Shown piece after piece: positions 44,501 through 53,763 of a DNA stretch of 64,000 nt (the first letter of the stretch is position 1; every line of letters starts with the position of its first letter). This stretch comes from Hemileia vastatrix (Eukaryota; Basidiomycota; Pucciniomycetes; Pucciniales; Zaghouaniaceae). Where the stretch lies: positions 9,275,001 through 9,339,000 of the forward strand of contig JASXTE010000012.1 in assembly GCA_030280995.1 (NCBI GenBank), read 5' to 3'. The notes beneath the pieces are model-generated. The model was not told the DNA's origin. It saw only the letters and a program-made list of their open reading frames with translations, and searched no databases. The translations under genes and the position numbers were made by a program.

Positions 44501-47500
44501 GGAATATCACTCAAATTACAGGATAAGGTAATTTTCATCTCTTCCTGAACAATTCCCAAGACATGAGAACCATGAGCAAAAGCCATAGGGAAAGAGGTAA
44601 TAGAGGCAACAATAGAATCCTTTTGTTCACTAGTCAACTGATCACCAAAAGAAGCGGTATTTATTTCATGTAATAAATCATCCATTTCAGTTGTTGTTCT
44701 ACATTTACATTGGTTCAGTGAGTTACAAGATTTCAACAAATGCCCAGAAGGTCTAGGAGAAGAAATTTTGAATTTTCTTTTCCCATTCATTCCTAAGGTA
44801 AAGCAATTATTTGCTGGGTCCAGTTTCACACCAAACATGGTTAAAATATCATTTCCCATAATAAACCAATTGCTCAAATTATCATTTTTCATGACAACAA
44901 ACTCACAAATAGCTCTGACAAAACCACCATTATATTTGAAGAATACAGAGGTTTTGTATTTGCCAATAGGAAATAAGGTAGAACCATACCCTCTCCATTT
45001 TTCAGAAGTTATAGGCAATAATTTACTCAAATATTCCTTATCCACTGAAGCCAAAGCTTTTTCAGATACTACACTTCCTCCAGCACCAGAATCAAGAACT
45101 ACATCAACAGTTTTACCATTAATGATAACAGGTGCCTTTAAAGGGGATATAGGAATAGAATTGTTAGTAATATCTTTAATTATTTCAGCATTTTCTACTG
45201 AAGATAAATTCAATACACAATCTTCAGATATATTATTTAAATAATGGACATCATGTTCCAACATTAAAACATCTTTAACAGATTCATTGTCATAGGAGAT
45301 ATTACTTTCACAGTCACTGGAAGAATTATTGACATCAAGTTCAACTTCATCAGTGTCTTCATTTTGTTCAACAAGATGAATTTTCTTGTCACAAACATGA
45401 CCCTTCTGCCACGGTTTGTTACATTTATAACAAGTATTTGTTGCATATTTTTTAGGTGCAACTGTGGAAGAGGGTTTACCAGATTTTTCTGGGAGCTTTA
45501 TAGAAGGTTTATTCTGATCATTATAAGATTTACTAAGGTAATTCTTTGGTTCATATCTATGGTTTAGTAGTACTTCATTACAGATATTAATGAAAGAAGA
45601 ATTTTCCCTTACATGCTCATTTCTAGCAACAATCAAATCCCTAAGAGAATTTGGTAATTTATACAAGATTTTATCTCTCCAAATATCATAATCCATCTTT
45701 GGATCAATTGCTCTAAGGATTTTAGTTATTTTCATCAGAAAAACAATGGGTTTTTCAACAGAGGAGGATACATATCTAGTATTCTCATACAGTCTCTGCT
45801 GAGCTAACCTGAATTTTGAACCACCAAACTGATTCTCAATCAAGGATTTCCAATCATTCCATGTATAATGATTGTTATCTAAGAGGACAGATTCATACCA
45901 CATCAAGGCTACATTGGAAAATAAAGAAATTAGCTTAGAAACAATTTCCTCATCAGGTAGTTTATAAGATCTCTTTAAATTATCAATTCTCTGGATAAAG
46001 TGTTGCCAATCAGAGGAAGAATCACCATCAAAGGTAGGATATTGGTCTAACTTAGGCCAATTTTTCTGACTACTGGGATGGTCCACTTTTTGGTTTGAAT
46101 TATTCATTATTAATAATTCCTGAAGTTTAGCCAGGTGTTCAGAAATTTCATTATTTACAGAAACAGCTGGTGCATTACCATCACAAGATTTTTTTCTAGT
46201 AGCAAAAGATTTTACAGACTCATTGTCAGTTTGTTTAATGGTTGAAATATGAGGAAGAAAGGATGAACTTTGCTCTGGTTTTTTCCCTTTATTTTTATGC
46301 AGCTTATTTACAGAAATCTCATTTAATTCATTATTGATGGTTAAGGTTGAGAACTTTTCCTGCAGGTCAGACACATAGTTTCTTATTCTTGGAATTTCAG
46401 ACATCTGGTCATTTACTTTTGCAAGAGATAGAACATTTCTGTCCTCAGAAACTGAGTGTTTGGTACTTAGTGCATGGAAATCATTTTTTAGCTTCTTAAA
46501 CTCATTTTGCAGAGATTTTATTTCATTCTTGAATGAATAATTTTCTTCAATAAGGGGTATCAATTCACTCAAGGTCTTATGTAGACTGATATTATTATCT
46601 GAGATAGCTCTATGGTCACTTCCTATTTGTTTTTGTTGACTAAGAACAATATTCAAGGTTTCTTTGATTTTTAAATAAGCTGTATCTTGTACAGAAGAAC
46701 TCACTTTACATTGCAAGTGTAAATTGTTTAATCTATCATTTTCATGGATTAACACATCTCTCACATGTTTGTCTTTCACAATATTAAAATCAAGGGTATC
46801 TTTCAATATTTCCTCAGAAGTTTTTTCAATTAAGGTATAGATTTCAGGGGGAACAGAATCATTTTTAATTGCAAGAGAGGGATTAATTAAAGATGTAGAA
46901 GTTAAATGTAAAGGTTCATCAAATGACAATTTGCTAATTAAATCAATAGGGCTACTAGTTACAGGAAGCTGTCTTTTAACAGGTTTAACTGTTCTTTCAC
47001 CATTTTCAATAATATTACCTGCAGAAGAAGATTTATTAGAAAACATACCCGAGTGACTATCAACCAAATTACTTACCATGGCTGAGGAGGAAACTTCCCC
47101 TGAGACTGGGTTTGGGATTGTGCATGGGCCTTCTTTCTCCTGCCTTGTTGGTAGGGATGAGGAGGTGGATGGAAATCGGGTGTTCTGGATGGGCCAGGCT
47201 GATGATGAGGAGGGTGTTGCACATTCTGTTGGTAGTGACTCATTAGATAATCCCATTTCCATTGCTCTACTTCTATAGTATTTGGATTTTGGATGGTTGA
47301 GCTGGGTGGCTGTGAAGGTTGAGCCTGAAACTGAGGCTGATTGGGAGGCAATTGAGGAGGGGCCTGGGCCTGAATCTGGTTCCTGAGTTCTTGGACCTGA
47401 TCCCACAATGTGTCTACCTTTGCTTTGTACATCATATTTTCTGTCTTCAACTCTTTTATATGACTGGATAGGTTGCTGATTTGTTGTGGCAGAGGAAGCT

Positions 47501-47754
47501 TTTTTATTTTGAAGCCTTTTGGAAGACCTTCTTGAGGCACTAGAGGCTTTACTTCCTTCTGTGGTACTGGGGGAAGGGGGTTTGGTTTGTTTGCCTTTCC
47601 TGTCATTTCCACATCCTGCAGTATGTGAATTCTTTGTGTTAGTATAAGATTTTTTATGACCAACTTTAGAAGAACTTACAGTGTCAGCATCATAGTCAAT
47701 TTCTATTTCATCCACTTGCATGTTATCCATTTTTTCTGCCAAATTGTTGGACAT
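41587..47754 (-). CDS. Gag-Pol polyprotein of type-1 chromovirus, 2055 codons, uninterrupted
   Basis: One frame with no internal stop. Approximate residue positions are: a basic Ser-rich N-terminus with KRLQNKK (1-250), a helical Gag region (300-480) and the capsid-like domain (550-720). These are followed by the zinc knuckle CYKCNKPWQKGHVC (775), protease LDSGAGGSVVS (886) and RT with YIDDIIVFSK (1243). RNase H has LYTDASFIG, ATQLECLAFVWALEKL and NVDMLSR (1394-1510). The integrase HHCC finger lies at 1628-1668 and its D-D-E at NMDFVTG (1693), SDRDPKF (1755) and GLAERMIQTLED (1795). The chromodomain is C-terminal (about 2000-2055: EYLLRYKNKSSEHDAWIPGKEI). All catalytic residues are present. 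Gag and Pol are in one frame, so there is no frameshift signal between them. The first ATG (47754) lies four lines of leader from the LTR, and an internal ATG at 47727 is an alternative. Confidence 0.96.
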   Translation of the reverse strand: MSNNLAEKMDNMQVDEIEIDYDADTVSSSKVGHKKSYTNTKNSHTAGCGNDRKGKQTKPPSPSTTEGSKASSASRRSSKRLQNKKASSATTNQQPIQSYKRVEDRKYDVQSKGRHIVGSGPRTQEPDSGPGPSSIASQSASVSGSTFTATQLNHPKSKYYRSRAMEMGLSNESLPTECATPSSSSAWPIQNTRFPSTSSSLPTRQEKEGPCTIPNPVSGEVSSSAMVSNLVDSHSGMFSNKSSSAGNIIENGERTVKPVKRQLPVTSSPIDLISKLSFDEPLHLTSTSLINPSLAIKNDSVPPEIYTLIEKTSEEILKDTLDFNIVKDKHVRDVLIHENDRLNNLHLQCKVSSSVQDTAYLKIKETLNIVLSQQKQIGSDHRAISDNNISLHKTLSELIPLIEENYSFKNEIKSLQNEFKKLKNDFHALSTKHSVSEDRNVLSLAKVNDQMSEIPRIRNYVSDLQEKFSTLTINNELNEISVNKLHKNKGKKPEQSSSFLPHISTIKQTDNESVKSFATRKKSCDGNAPAVSVNNEISEHLAKLQELLIMNNSNQKVDHPSSQKNWPKLDQYPTFDGDSSSDWQHFIQRIDNLKRSYKLPDEEIVSKLISLFSNVALMWYESVLLDNNHYTWNDWKSLIENQFGGSKFRLAQQRLYENTRYVSSSVEKPIVFLMKITKILRAIDPKMDYDIWRDKILYKLPNSLRDLIVARNEHVRENSSFINICNEVLLNHRYEPKNYLSKSYNDQNKPSIKLPEKSGKPSSTVAPKKYATNTCYKCNKPWQKGHVCDKKIHLVEQNEDTDEVELDVNNSSSDCESNISYDNESVKDVLMLEHDVHYLNNISEDCVLNLSSVENAEIIKDITNNSIPISPLKAPVIINGKTVDVVLDSGAGGSVVSEKALASVDKEYLSKLLPITSEKWRGYGSTLFPIGKYKTSVFFKYNGGFVRAICEFVVMKNDNLSNWFIMGNDILTMFGVKLDPANNCFTLGMNGKRKFKISSPRPSGHLLKSCNSLNQCKCRTTTEMDDLLHEINTASFGDQLTSEQKDSIVASITSFPMAFAHGSHVLGIVQEEMKITLSCNLSDIPPSLKKKPYPASPSKRKDIEDNIETLLKMNIIEKVDVTPKYCVISPVLISYEKDKARLCGDSRALNTYTVDDIYPLPRINSIHATLQGAKFISCLDGNKGYHQVPVEKNSQNFLLIATHMGIYKYVRMPFGPKNAPSVFQKVMDNTFHQEIIEGWLMVYIDDIIVFSKTFDEHMIHLNRVFQKMDEINMTLSLKKCKFGFQSLKVLGHVVSGLQICVDHNKVAAIQNVKAPTSVREIQSFLGMCGYYRQYIKNYQVIALPLKKLTRKYVAFLWNNDCQKAFDTLKSCLMTAPILALPDFNRPFVLYTDASFIGLGAALHQKQIINDKSSDVVICYISRTLRNSELKYGATQLECLAFVWALEKLHYYLDDQKFELITDFSAVKSLLNLKTPNRHMFRWQLAVQEYRGRMTIIHRAGNVHSNVDMLSRFPLPNNDSNPAYVPEDDTVHIHGILIVDMEEELLQLILDSYDKDSDLNKLVTILNDPKNASIQALIKTLPEKYQNALNKGKFSIEDGYIYYRRKLTNVIVIPPSMKETILKLCHDDILAGHFDLEKTLIRIKNTAWWANMSEDTKLYVESCDSCQKSKRLTGKRAGLLQHIEAPSAPWQIINMDFVTGLPVAGKDSFNSCWVIVDRFTKMCKFIPTHKDVSTKELAFLWWSYMFNIIGFPKAIISDRDPKFTSEFWTSLMDICGCELKLSTSHHPQTDGLAERMIQTLEDMIRRYCAFGLEYKDNDRFTHDWVTLLPALEFAYNSTVHSVTEKKPFELWLGYVPNTPAQILNNKLPKLELHPGVKSFMQMQQLCRKHAQSCIDKAFEYEKKRWDKSHKEYTFNKGDEVLISTVHFNLQGNHKLKDPFVGPFVVKRMVGDNAVEVVLYSPYDRKHPVFPISLLKPYTSNSDLFPKRRGRPKKNPQEVTETAEIDKILNDRIITSERGTEYLLRYKNKSSEHDAWIPGKEISNLPALLKKYKKKKS
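47073..47606 (-). CDS. Overlapping +1-frame ORF inside the 5' part of gag
   Basis: From an ATG at 47606 the +1 frame stays open for 177 codons within the gag N-terminal region. It encodes QEGLPKGFKIKK, a heptad-rich helix (ISNLSSHIKELKTENMMYK...VDTLWDQVQELRNQ), a Pro/Gln-rich stretch, VEQWKWDYL and a basic end (GRRKK). The same frame in copy B, from a matching ATG (22198), encodes clearly similar protein, including the identical EGLPKGFKIKK and W-x-W-D. Conservation in a second frame argues for coding, either as a separate small coiled-coil protein or as an alternative Gag N-terminus. Translation start and expression are unproven. Confidence 0.55.
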   Translation of the reverse strand: MTGKANKPNPLPPVPQKEVKPLVPQEGLPKGFKIKKLPLPQQISNLSSHIKELKTENMMYKAKVDTLWDQVQELRNQIQAQAPPQLPPNQPQFQAQPSQPPSSTIQNPNTIEVEQWKWDYLMSHYQQNVQHPPHHQPGPSRTPDFHPPPHPYQQGRRKKAHAQSQTQSQGKFPPQPW

Positions 47755-48444
47755 ACTAGTGGGAAGATTTATAATTTACTTTTTATTTTATAAAAAAATA
47801 ATAAAAGTTAGTCAATAATTGCTCCAAATAATAAAAAAAAAATTTATTAATTAAATTATAGAAAAAATAATTTTCAATATAAAGTAATAATTAAAAAAAA
47901 TTAATTTTTAAAAAAAATGGATTGCAAGGTTAAATTGGCAATAACAATCAAGTTAATTCAACCAATTAATTACCAATATTAAATATGGCAATATATTTGG
48001 GACTAAGCACAATGTACTTTTAAGTCAACCAAAATTAACAATAATTAATAATAATAAAAATTAAATTAATAATTCAATTTGTATTAATAAAAAATGTCAA
48101 TTCTTCTAGGACTAAGAGGATTTAACACTCTATAATGGTCAACTAGGAAAAAAAATTTTTTTAAAATTGAACACTTACACTCAGTGAATCAGAAATTAAG
48201 CCACAATCACTGTTATTGCAATAAAAATATAGTAATATGAGTGAGAGGCGCAAAGGTGAACTTACTATAGTGATCGAAAAATCACTTCAAAATAATATAA
48301 AAATTAATATAATATAAACCTAAGATGTCGAACCCAAGTTTGAAACACAGTCGCGGCAAAAGTTTTGTTTTTGCTAGGTGGTCCGTGCATTTTGTCGTTT
48401 GTCTCCAGGCTCGATCGTCGTCGTTGTTTGGAAAGGTCCCCAGT
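47755..48444 (-). other. Leader (5' UTR) of the intact chromovirus
   Basis: About 690 bp between the LTR and the gag ATG, AT-rich after the first 100 bp. It contains several GTTGAC-type short repeats (complements of GTCAACC and GTCAACT near 48140 and 48025), which are also numerous in the leader of copy B (CAGTTGA at 21690-21950). They may be packaging or regulatory repeats. There is no open frame of note. Confidence 0.6.
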
Positions 48445-49582
48445 TGTCGGTCAGTCGTCTAGAAGAGGTAAGAAAAATAGGAGAAAAAGGAGGAGAGAAG
48501 GAGGATGACAAGGGAAAATAAAAGAAATAATTTGTAATAATATATTTAATTTATTTAAGAGGGAAAAACAACGGCGAGCAACTTTGAGAGATGACAAAAA
48601 CTTAGAATTTGTTAATAATAATATTATTTAATGTAAGGGTTCTGCGCGGCAAACACTTTTAATTACTATCAGACTTAAAGCAACCTTTGATTTGTTATAT
48701 AGACTTTTAATTAGAATTGTATTACTAATAAAAAATTATAAACGTAATAAAATAGTTATTTTAATTTGTTGAGTGTTTAATAAGTGATGAGGCTACAGGG
48801 GATTATCCAAGGCCCTTTTATAGGCAATGGGTCCTCTGAAGCGCTACTATATTTGTAAATACAATGATTAGAATAGAATAAAACAAATATATCAAAGAGT
48901 AAATGAAACATAACAATATAGAGAAAAACATGAAACAATTAATTAAAACCCCAATTAAGAATCCAATTTTCCCGCCATTAATTCCCAAATCAGTAAGTGA
49001 AAATAGTGAATAACTAAACAAGATTGGAACATAGGAACTATGAGAAAAATAATTCCAAACAGATGGTACAGTCTGATTAAAGGATATTTTAAGTGAAACA
49101 AAAAATACTTTGACGCAACAAAACATGTAATTAATCTCAATTTAGTATAAATTAATTTATTTGTTTTTTCTAACACAATTAAGGGTCAAAAGAAGCGTCA
49201 TTAATTATTGTTTAGTATTATATGAGAGGTATTATTTAATATATAAATTTAAGTAATTAATTTAAATATATTATAAGTCAATTTTACACTTATAATTATA
49301 ATATATGTTTTTCAATTAATTAAATATAAATTTATAATTATTAAATACATAAAAATGCGCCATTATTTGTAGAATATATTATATTATGTTCAATTTAACT
49401 GTATATAAAAATTTATATAACCAATAAATTTAATGTAACACTTGTATATAATAAAATACTTATATAATTTCATTATGCAATAAAATATTAAGTTATATTC
49501 AATAAATACAATTCTTACCCACTCTTTCAGGTTTTATAAGTTATATATCATTTACTGGACTCCTGGAATAGCCTGGCCGACA
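48445..49582 (-). repeat. 5' LTR of the intact chromovirus
   Basis: It carries the same sequence as the 3' LTR, with the TATA element at about 48813-48824 (minus). Immediately internal (minus strand) is AC followed by TGGGGACCTTTCCAAAC (about 48426-48442), which takes the place of the primer-binding site. It starts TGG as expected for a tRNA CCA end, but the rest does not look like a typical tRNA T-arm, so the primer is unclear. Confidence 0.95.
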
Positions 49583-50337
49583 AAAATATTCAAAATATCA
49601 TATATTTATTGCTTTTACTAAATTTATATTAAAAAATTGTTTTTTAGTTGAGGAATAAGTAGAACTAAAAAAAGAGCAAAAATTAATTTCCTTTTAATTT
49701 TTATCATCTTCTCAAATATAGAAATCTTCAAAACTGGATTAATATATACTATTATATGAATTATACTTCTTTAACACATATAATCAAATAACTTCATAAA
49801 TATTAGTGCTTAGAATATAGAAGCTGTTAGAGTACTTAATTGAGAAATAAATTTGGAAAACACCTTTCCTTCTTTTATTTGTTTAGTTATGAATTTTTTA
49901 CTGTATTCTAGGATATAAAAATAAATAATTTTGATTCTTCAACATTTTTTTCAAATAAATCAATTCAATTAAAGCTAATTATCTTGCATGATCAAATATT
50001 TTAAACAAAGATCATAAAAAATAGGTGACATGGTTTAGATTTCAGAATTGAAGCCTGAAATTTTATGTTAAAAGGAGTTTTAAATTATAAGAGCCATCAC
50101 TTTTTATATATATTCTTTTGTAAAAAAATTAATAAACTCTTTAGACAGTTCAAAAGTAATACTTTGAAAAAAATAGTATGTTTTTTAGTCTTTTTAATGA
50201 TCAATTGAAATTTAAAATGAAAATTGAATTGTGTTTTATGAAAATATACTGTGAATTAATCATATTCTTAAGCTACCTTTTGTTTGTATTTCTATTAGTT
50301 TTTCATTAAACTCTCACTATCATTTCAGCACATCATC
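49583..50337. other. AT-rich stretch without a recognisable gene
   Basis: I see no open frame, repeat family or RNA gene here. It is the right flank of the intact chromovirus and shares nothing obvious with the left flank. Confidence 0.6.
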
Positions 50338-50488
50338 ATCCATCCTTGGTTAATGGCTCATGATGAGCTCAAAGCAGAGTTCAGTATTGGCTCATTATAA
50401 GTTCCATCTGAGTTCAATATAAGCTCCATCTAAGCTCAAATTAAGGACTTGCTAGCTAGTCCCCCCCCCCCTCAAATATTGTGTGGTG
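50338..50488. mobile_element. CACTA-like MITE, right part only
   Basis: It ends in AATATTGTGTGGTG (50475-50488) preceded by a C-tract and a near-palindrome GGACTTGCTAGCTAGTCC (50444-50461). The body has GAGCTCAAAG/GAGTTCAG repeats like the bodies of the 261-bp copies. No left terminal repeat was found, so it is truncated or rearranged. The following stretch, 50489-51640, is somewhat GC-richer and holds open frames (50452-50745 minus, 50884-51135 plus) without recognisable domains. Confidence 0.55.
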
Positions 50489-51639
50489 AAATAAAACCCT
50501 TTCATTTCCCTATCAACCCCATAAAGCCCCTTTTTCATAGTGTAAATATTCATCCATTCCAAAATCAAGATTGAAATAGAGAAGTCCAGGGTACCCACTG
50601 TTTTCTTTTTCTGTGCTCTTGCCATTCTTCTAGGAGGAAGCTTTTCTGTTTTAAGATAGGTCATCAGGAACAAGAATGTGGTAGCTGAAGGGCAGAAAAA
50701 ATAGAATGAGATCATTTGAAGGGACTGGTGCCTCAATGGCTCCAATAAAAAGGAAAAGTCAGGTTTTTGATGTTGGAAGAAGTGGATTGGAGGGGGAATG
50801 GTGAAAGGGTGGTTCAGATAGGGTGAAAACAGGTTTAAGGCCAGTGCTTAGGATTTTGACTAGGGTGACAGTCAGACTCATTTTTGGTTAGAACAGACTT
50901 GTTTCCAGGGAAGAAAAGGCGTGCAGTCATGATTGGGACTCTAAATAGCACATTTCCATCAGCCATTTTCACAGTTAGAGTGAATTGGACTCTAATTTTT
51001 GCCTTTTACTTTCCCTCAGCCTACTTTCACAGATATACCAAATTCAGCAGAACACTCTGTCTTTTTCTCTCACTGAGTGTCAAACTTTCCATCTTTCTAG
51101 AAGGGGCTGAAAATGGGATAAGGTCTGACTTTTGATTTTGGACTCAGATATTTATTACATGGTTTTAACTCCACCCTCCACTTTTTAATATCTACTAGGT
51201 ATGTCTCAAGATTACTCCTGAAATGAATCATCCAGAAATCTAACACCAGTATCACCCATTGGTTAGGAAAAGATTTTTAGTTTTTGGAAGACTCCAACCC
51301 CCAAAATTCAAGTTGGGTGAGATCTTAGGATAAATAACCCCTTTTTTTTATGAACAATGCCCCTGAGTATACAAATTTCTCTCCTTGGCATGCTTTAATA
51401 TTTATTAATATTTATCTTTATATTGGTAGCTAAAAATATTATAAAACAATTTAAAATGTCTCTTAGCTCATTTCATATGAAAATTTTATTATTTTATAAG
51501 AATAAAAAAATATAATATTTTTTATAATTTTTTGCATGTGCAAGCCAGGTTGGGTAGTGGGATTCAATTATTTTAATATTCATTCAAAAATTCTTGTAAT
51601 TCAAGCATAAATATTATAGTTTCTAATATTTAAAGGTGT

Positions 51640-51798
51640 TTCAATTAATGTTCAAATTAGCTTCAAGTTGTGTTCAAAGTCAATTCACTACTTTTTCATG
51701 GTTGTTTCATTACTGCCTCAATGTGTGCTCAATTAGATATAAATTAGGGTTCAAGGTTGCAGACTTTCTAGAAAGTCTGCCCCCCATATTGCATGGTG
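51640..51798. mobile_element. CACTA-like MITE, right part, with changed but perfect palindrome
   Basis: It ends CCCCCCATATTGCATGGTG at 51798. Upstream, TGCCTCAATGTGTGCTCAAT...GGTTCAAGGTTGC follows the right half of the 261-bp MITEs. At 51759-51780 lies a perfect 22-bp palindrome, GCAGACTTTCT and its complement. Compared with 26557-26578 it differs at two positions in each arm, changed together. The left end was not found. Confidence 0.65.
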
Positions 51799-51935
51799 AT
51801 GGTAGGTTTTAAAATTTGAATGCTGTTTAATTATGTTGACAGTAACATTTCTATCAAATATAAACTTTTTGATGAAGATTTTGATAAATTTTCTTTAAAA
51901 ATTTTAGCAGGGCCACAGCTTATATTTTCTTGTAT

Positions 51936-52151
51936 TTAATCATCAGGTTTTGAAGCACTGGCTTCATTTTGATTCTTTTTTTTTTGGATGGAGTTTAAAA
52001 AATCATCTTTGGAGTGCTTAGCCTTTGGATTATGCTTTCCATCACAGCAAAACTCCCATTTTACTTTTTGATTAGTTTTGGTTATATTCAATAACACAGA
52101 ATGAGAACTTGATGAGTTTTTGGATTCAATTTCTTCATATGAATGAGCCAA
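51936..52151 (-). pseudogene. Ty1/copia-like Gag zinc-knuckle remnant
   Basis: The minus-strand frame contains VKWEFCCDGKHNPKAKHSKDDF, close to the C-x-x-G-K-H-N-P-x-A-x-H-x-x-D-x-C knuckle of fungal copia-type Gag proteins, with the last Cys changed to Phe. The open frame at 52567-53010 (minus), upstream in this orientation, may be more of the same element, but I recognise no domain in it. It is a short, old fragment. The remaining stretch 52152-53459 shows nothing else. Confidence 0.4.
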
Positions 52152-53459
52152 ACAGGAGAGATGATTTGAACCAGAGAGATGATTTTGAGTATCTTTTCAA
52201 GAATGTAAAATCAATGCTTTTTGGTTCAAATAGGATTCAGGTAATTGCCTTAATAATTGGTGTGCTTCATTTTCACTCTCCACTGAAATACCTATAGATC
52301 CTAGTTTTTTGATTCAGGTTTGTAATTCATTAAAAAAACCCACAAATTGCCTGCTTGACACTTGAAATCATGATATCAAGCAAAAATTGAAGCATGATTG
52401 GAGGCATCAGCTGTGGCATACTTATTTGTCATTTTTCCAATATTTTTTATGGCTTTATCAGCCCTCCATTGAAATTACAGCTTGAAAATTTTAGTGGCAT
52501 ATTGTGGTGGTGGTGATTCAAGACCAAAAAAAAGATTCTAGAGATCTAGATAAATGAGAAGGGCTCTCATCCTGATCCTCCATTTGTGAAAGTTATTGAC
52601 ACTAAGGACTGGCATGTTTCTGAGAGTATCAACAGAGGTTTCATAATTTGTATCCATTCTTGATGGAGAAGGGAGTCTTTAGTTTGCAGATTTCCAACTG
52701 AAGATTTTGTTTTATTTTCTGCATAGATACATAACTTTTGAAAAAATATGGAAGTATTTGACCTTGCTAGTATTACCCAAAATATAGTAAACACAGAGAA
52801 GAAATCTTTAAAATATAACACATAGGTGCCACTAGTTTCTTCTTGAAGTAATGGAATGATTAAATAAAGAACAAAAATCTCTAATAAACTATAATCCTTA
52901 AGAGAAGAGGGGAAAGCAAGAGAAATAGTAGAGCTAAATAATGCACACTCAGTAGAAAATGATAGATATTTTAATTTATCTATATTATAACCAGTAGTAC
53001 AATTGATCATATTTTTAATCCATTTCTAACTCATCTTTCCCCAAAATAAATTCCAGATATTGTATGGTGATGTTTGAGATATCCATTGCATGTATAAAAG
53101 GTGTTAATGAGAGTCAAGAATCAATGATAAAGGTACAAATATTAGAATTACAAAATAAATTTGTTATTAATAAATTTTCAGAATTATATAAAGCTATATA
53201 ATTATCAGCAAATATAGGCAGAATAATACTCTCTTATGAATTGATAACCTGAAATTATAGTATGTGTTAAATCTTTACAAAAGTAATTTTTTTCTAATTA
53301 GGTGGAGTTTCCAGTAAAATGATCAATTATGTATGATTAACAAACATTAATTATTGAAGATGTATATTTTTGCTAAAATTTACTTGTAAATTAGGTGTTT
53401 AAGGTTTTTAATGATAAAATCTTTTATTGAATCTTTATTTTGATGAGTAGCACCAGTGT

Positions 53460-53763
53460 CAGTGTATGCTAGTATCTAAGTATAATTTAATAATAAATAT
53501 TAATTGTCCTACTAATTATTGTTAAACAATTTAGTGATCAAACCTCAGGGGAAGACTAATAAAATAGTTATTCTCAATATAAACTCACAATACTTGGATT
53601 TTTATGTGTGCTAGTGGTGGAAAATAGATCATTAAAGTATAGTTATAGCTTATATAAAGATAATACCAATTTATAAATGCTTTATAATATATTTATATAT
53701 TATAATAATTGTTTTATAGTGTTTATTTGTTGTGTAGTAAGTAATTGATGTCTAATAACCCGT
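53460..53763. repeat. Dispersed repeat, inverted partner of 5842-6110
   Basis: AACCTCAGGGGAAGACTAATAAAATAG and TGCTAGTGGTGGAAAATAG are complements of sequence near 6000-6075 and 5985. Similarity continues to AATAACCCG next to the LTR start at 53764. The type-2 element therefore inserted at, or next to, the end of this repeat. Confidence 0.75.

Larger units (their letters stand above)
40417..49582 (-). mobile_element. Complete type-1 chromovirus, apparently intact
   Basis: Two near-identical LTRs (TG..CA ends) enclose a polypurine tract, one uninterrupted gag-pol frame and a leader with a primer-binding site. On the minus strand the order is 5' LTR (49582-48445), leader, gag-pol (47754-41587), polypurine tract, 3' LTR (41551-40417). 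Near-identical LTRs imply a recent insertion. The 5 bp left (CCTGC) and right (AAAAT) of the element do not match, so the expected target duplication is missing. The left flank is type-2 DNA and the right flank is unrelated AT-rich DNA. Confidence 0.96.

Noticed and set aside
41587..47754. Host gene interpretation of the 2055-codon frame
   Set aside because: Domain order, LTRs and polypurine tract show a retrotransposon.
51936..53010. Full copia element
   Set aside because: Only one knuckle-like segment is recognisable; no protease, integrase or RT motifs were found nearby.
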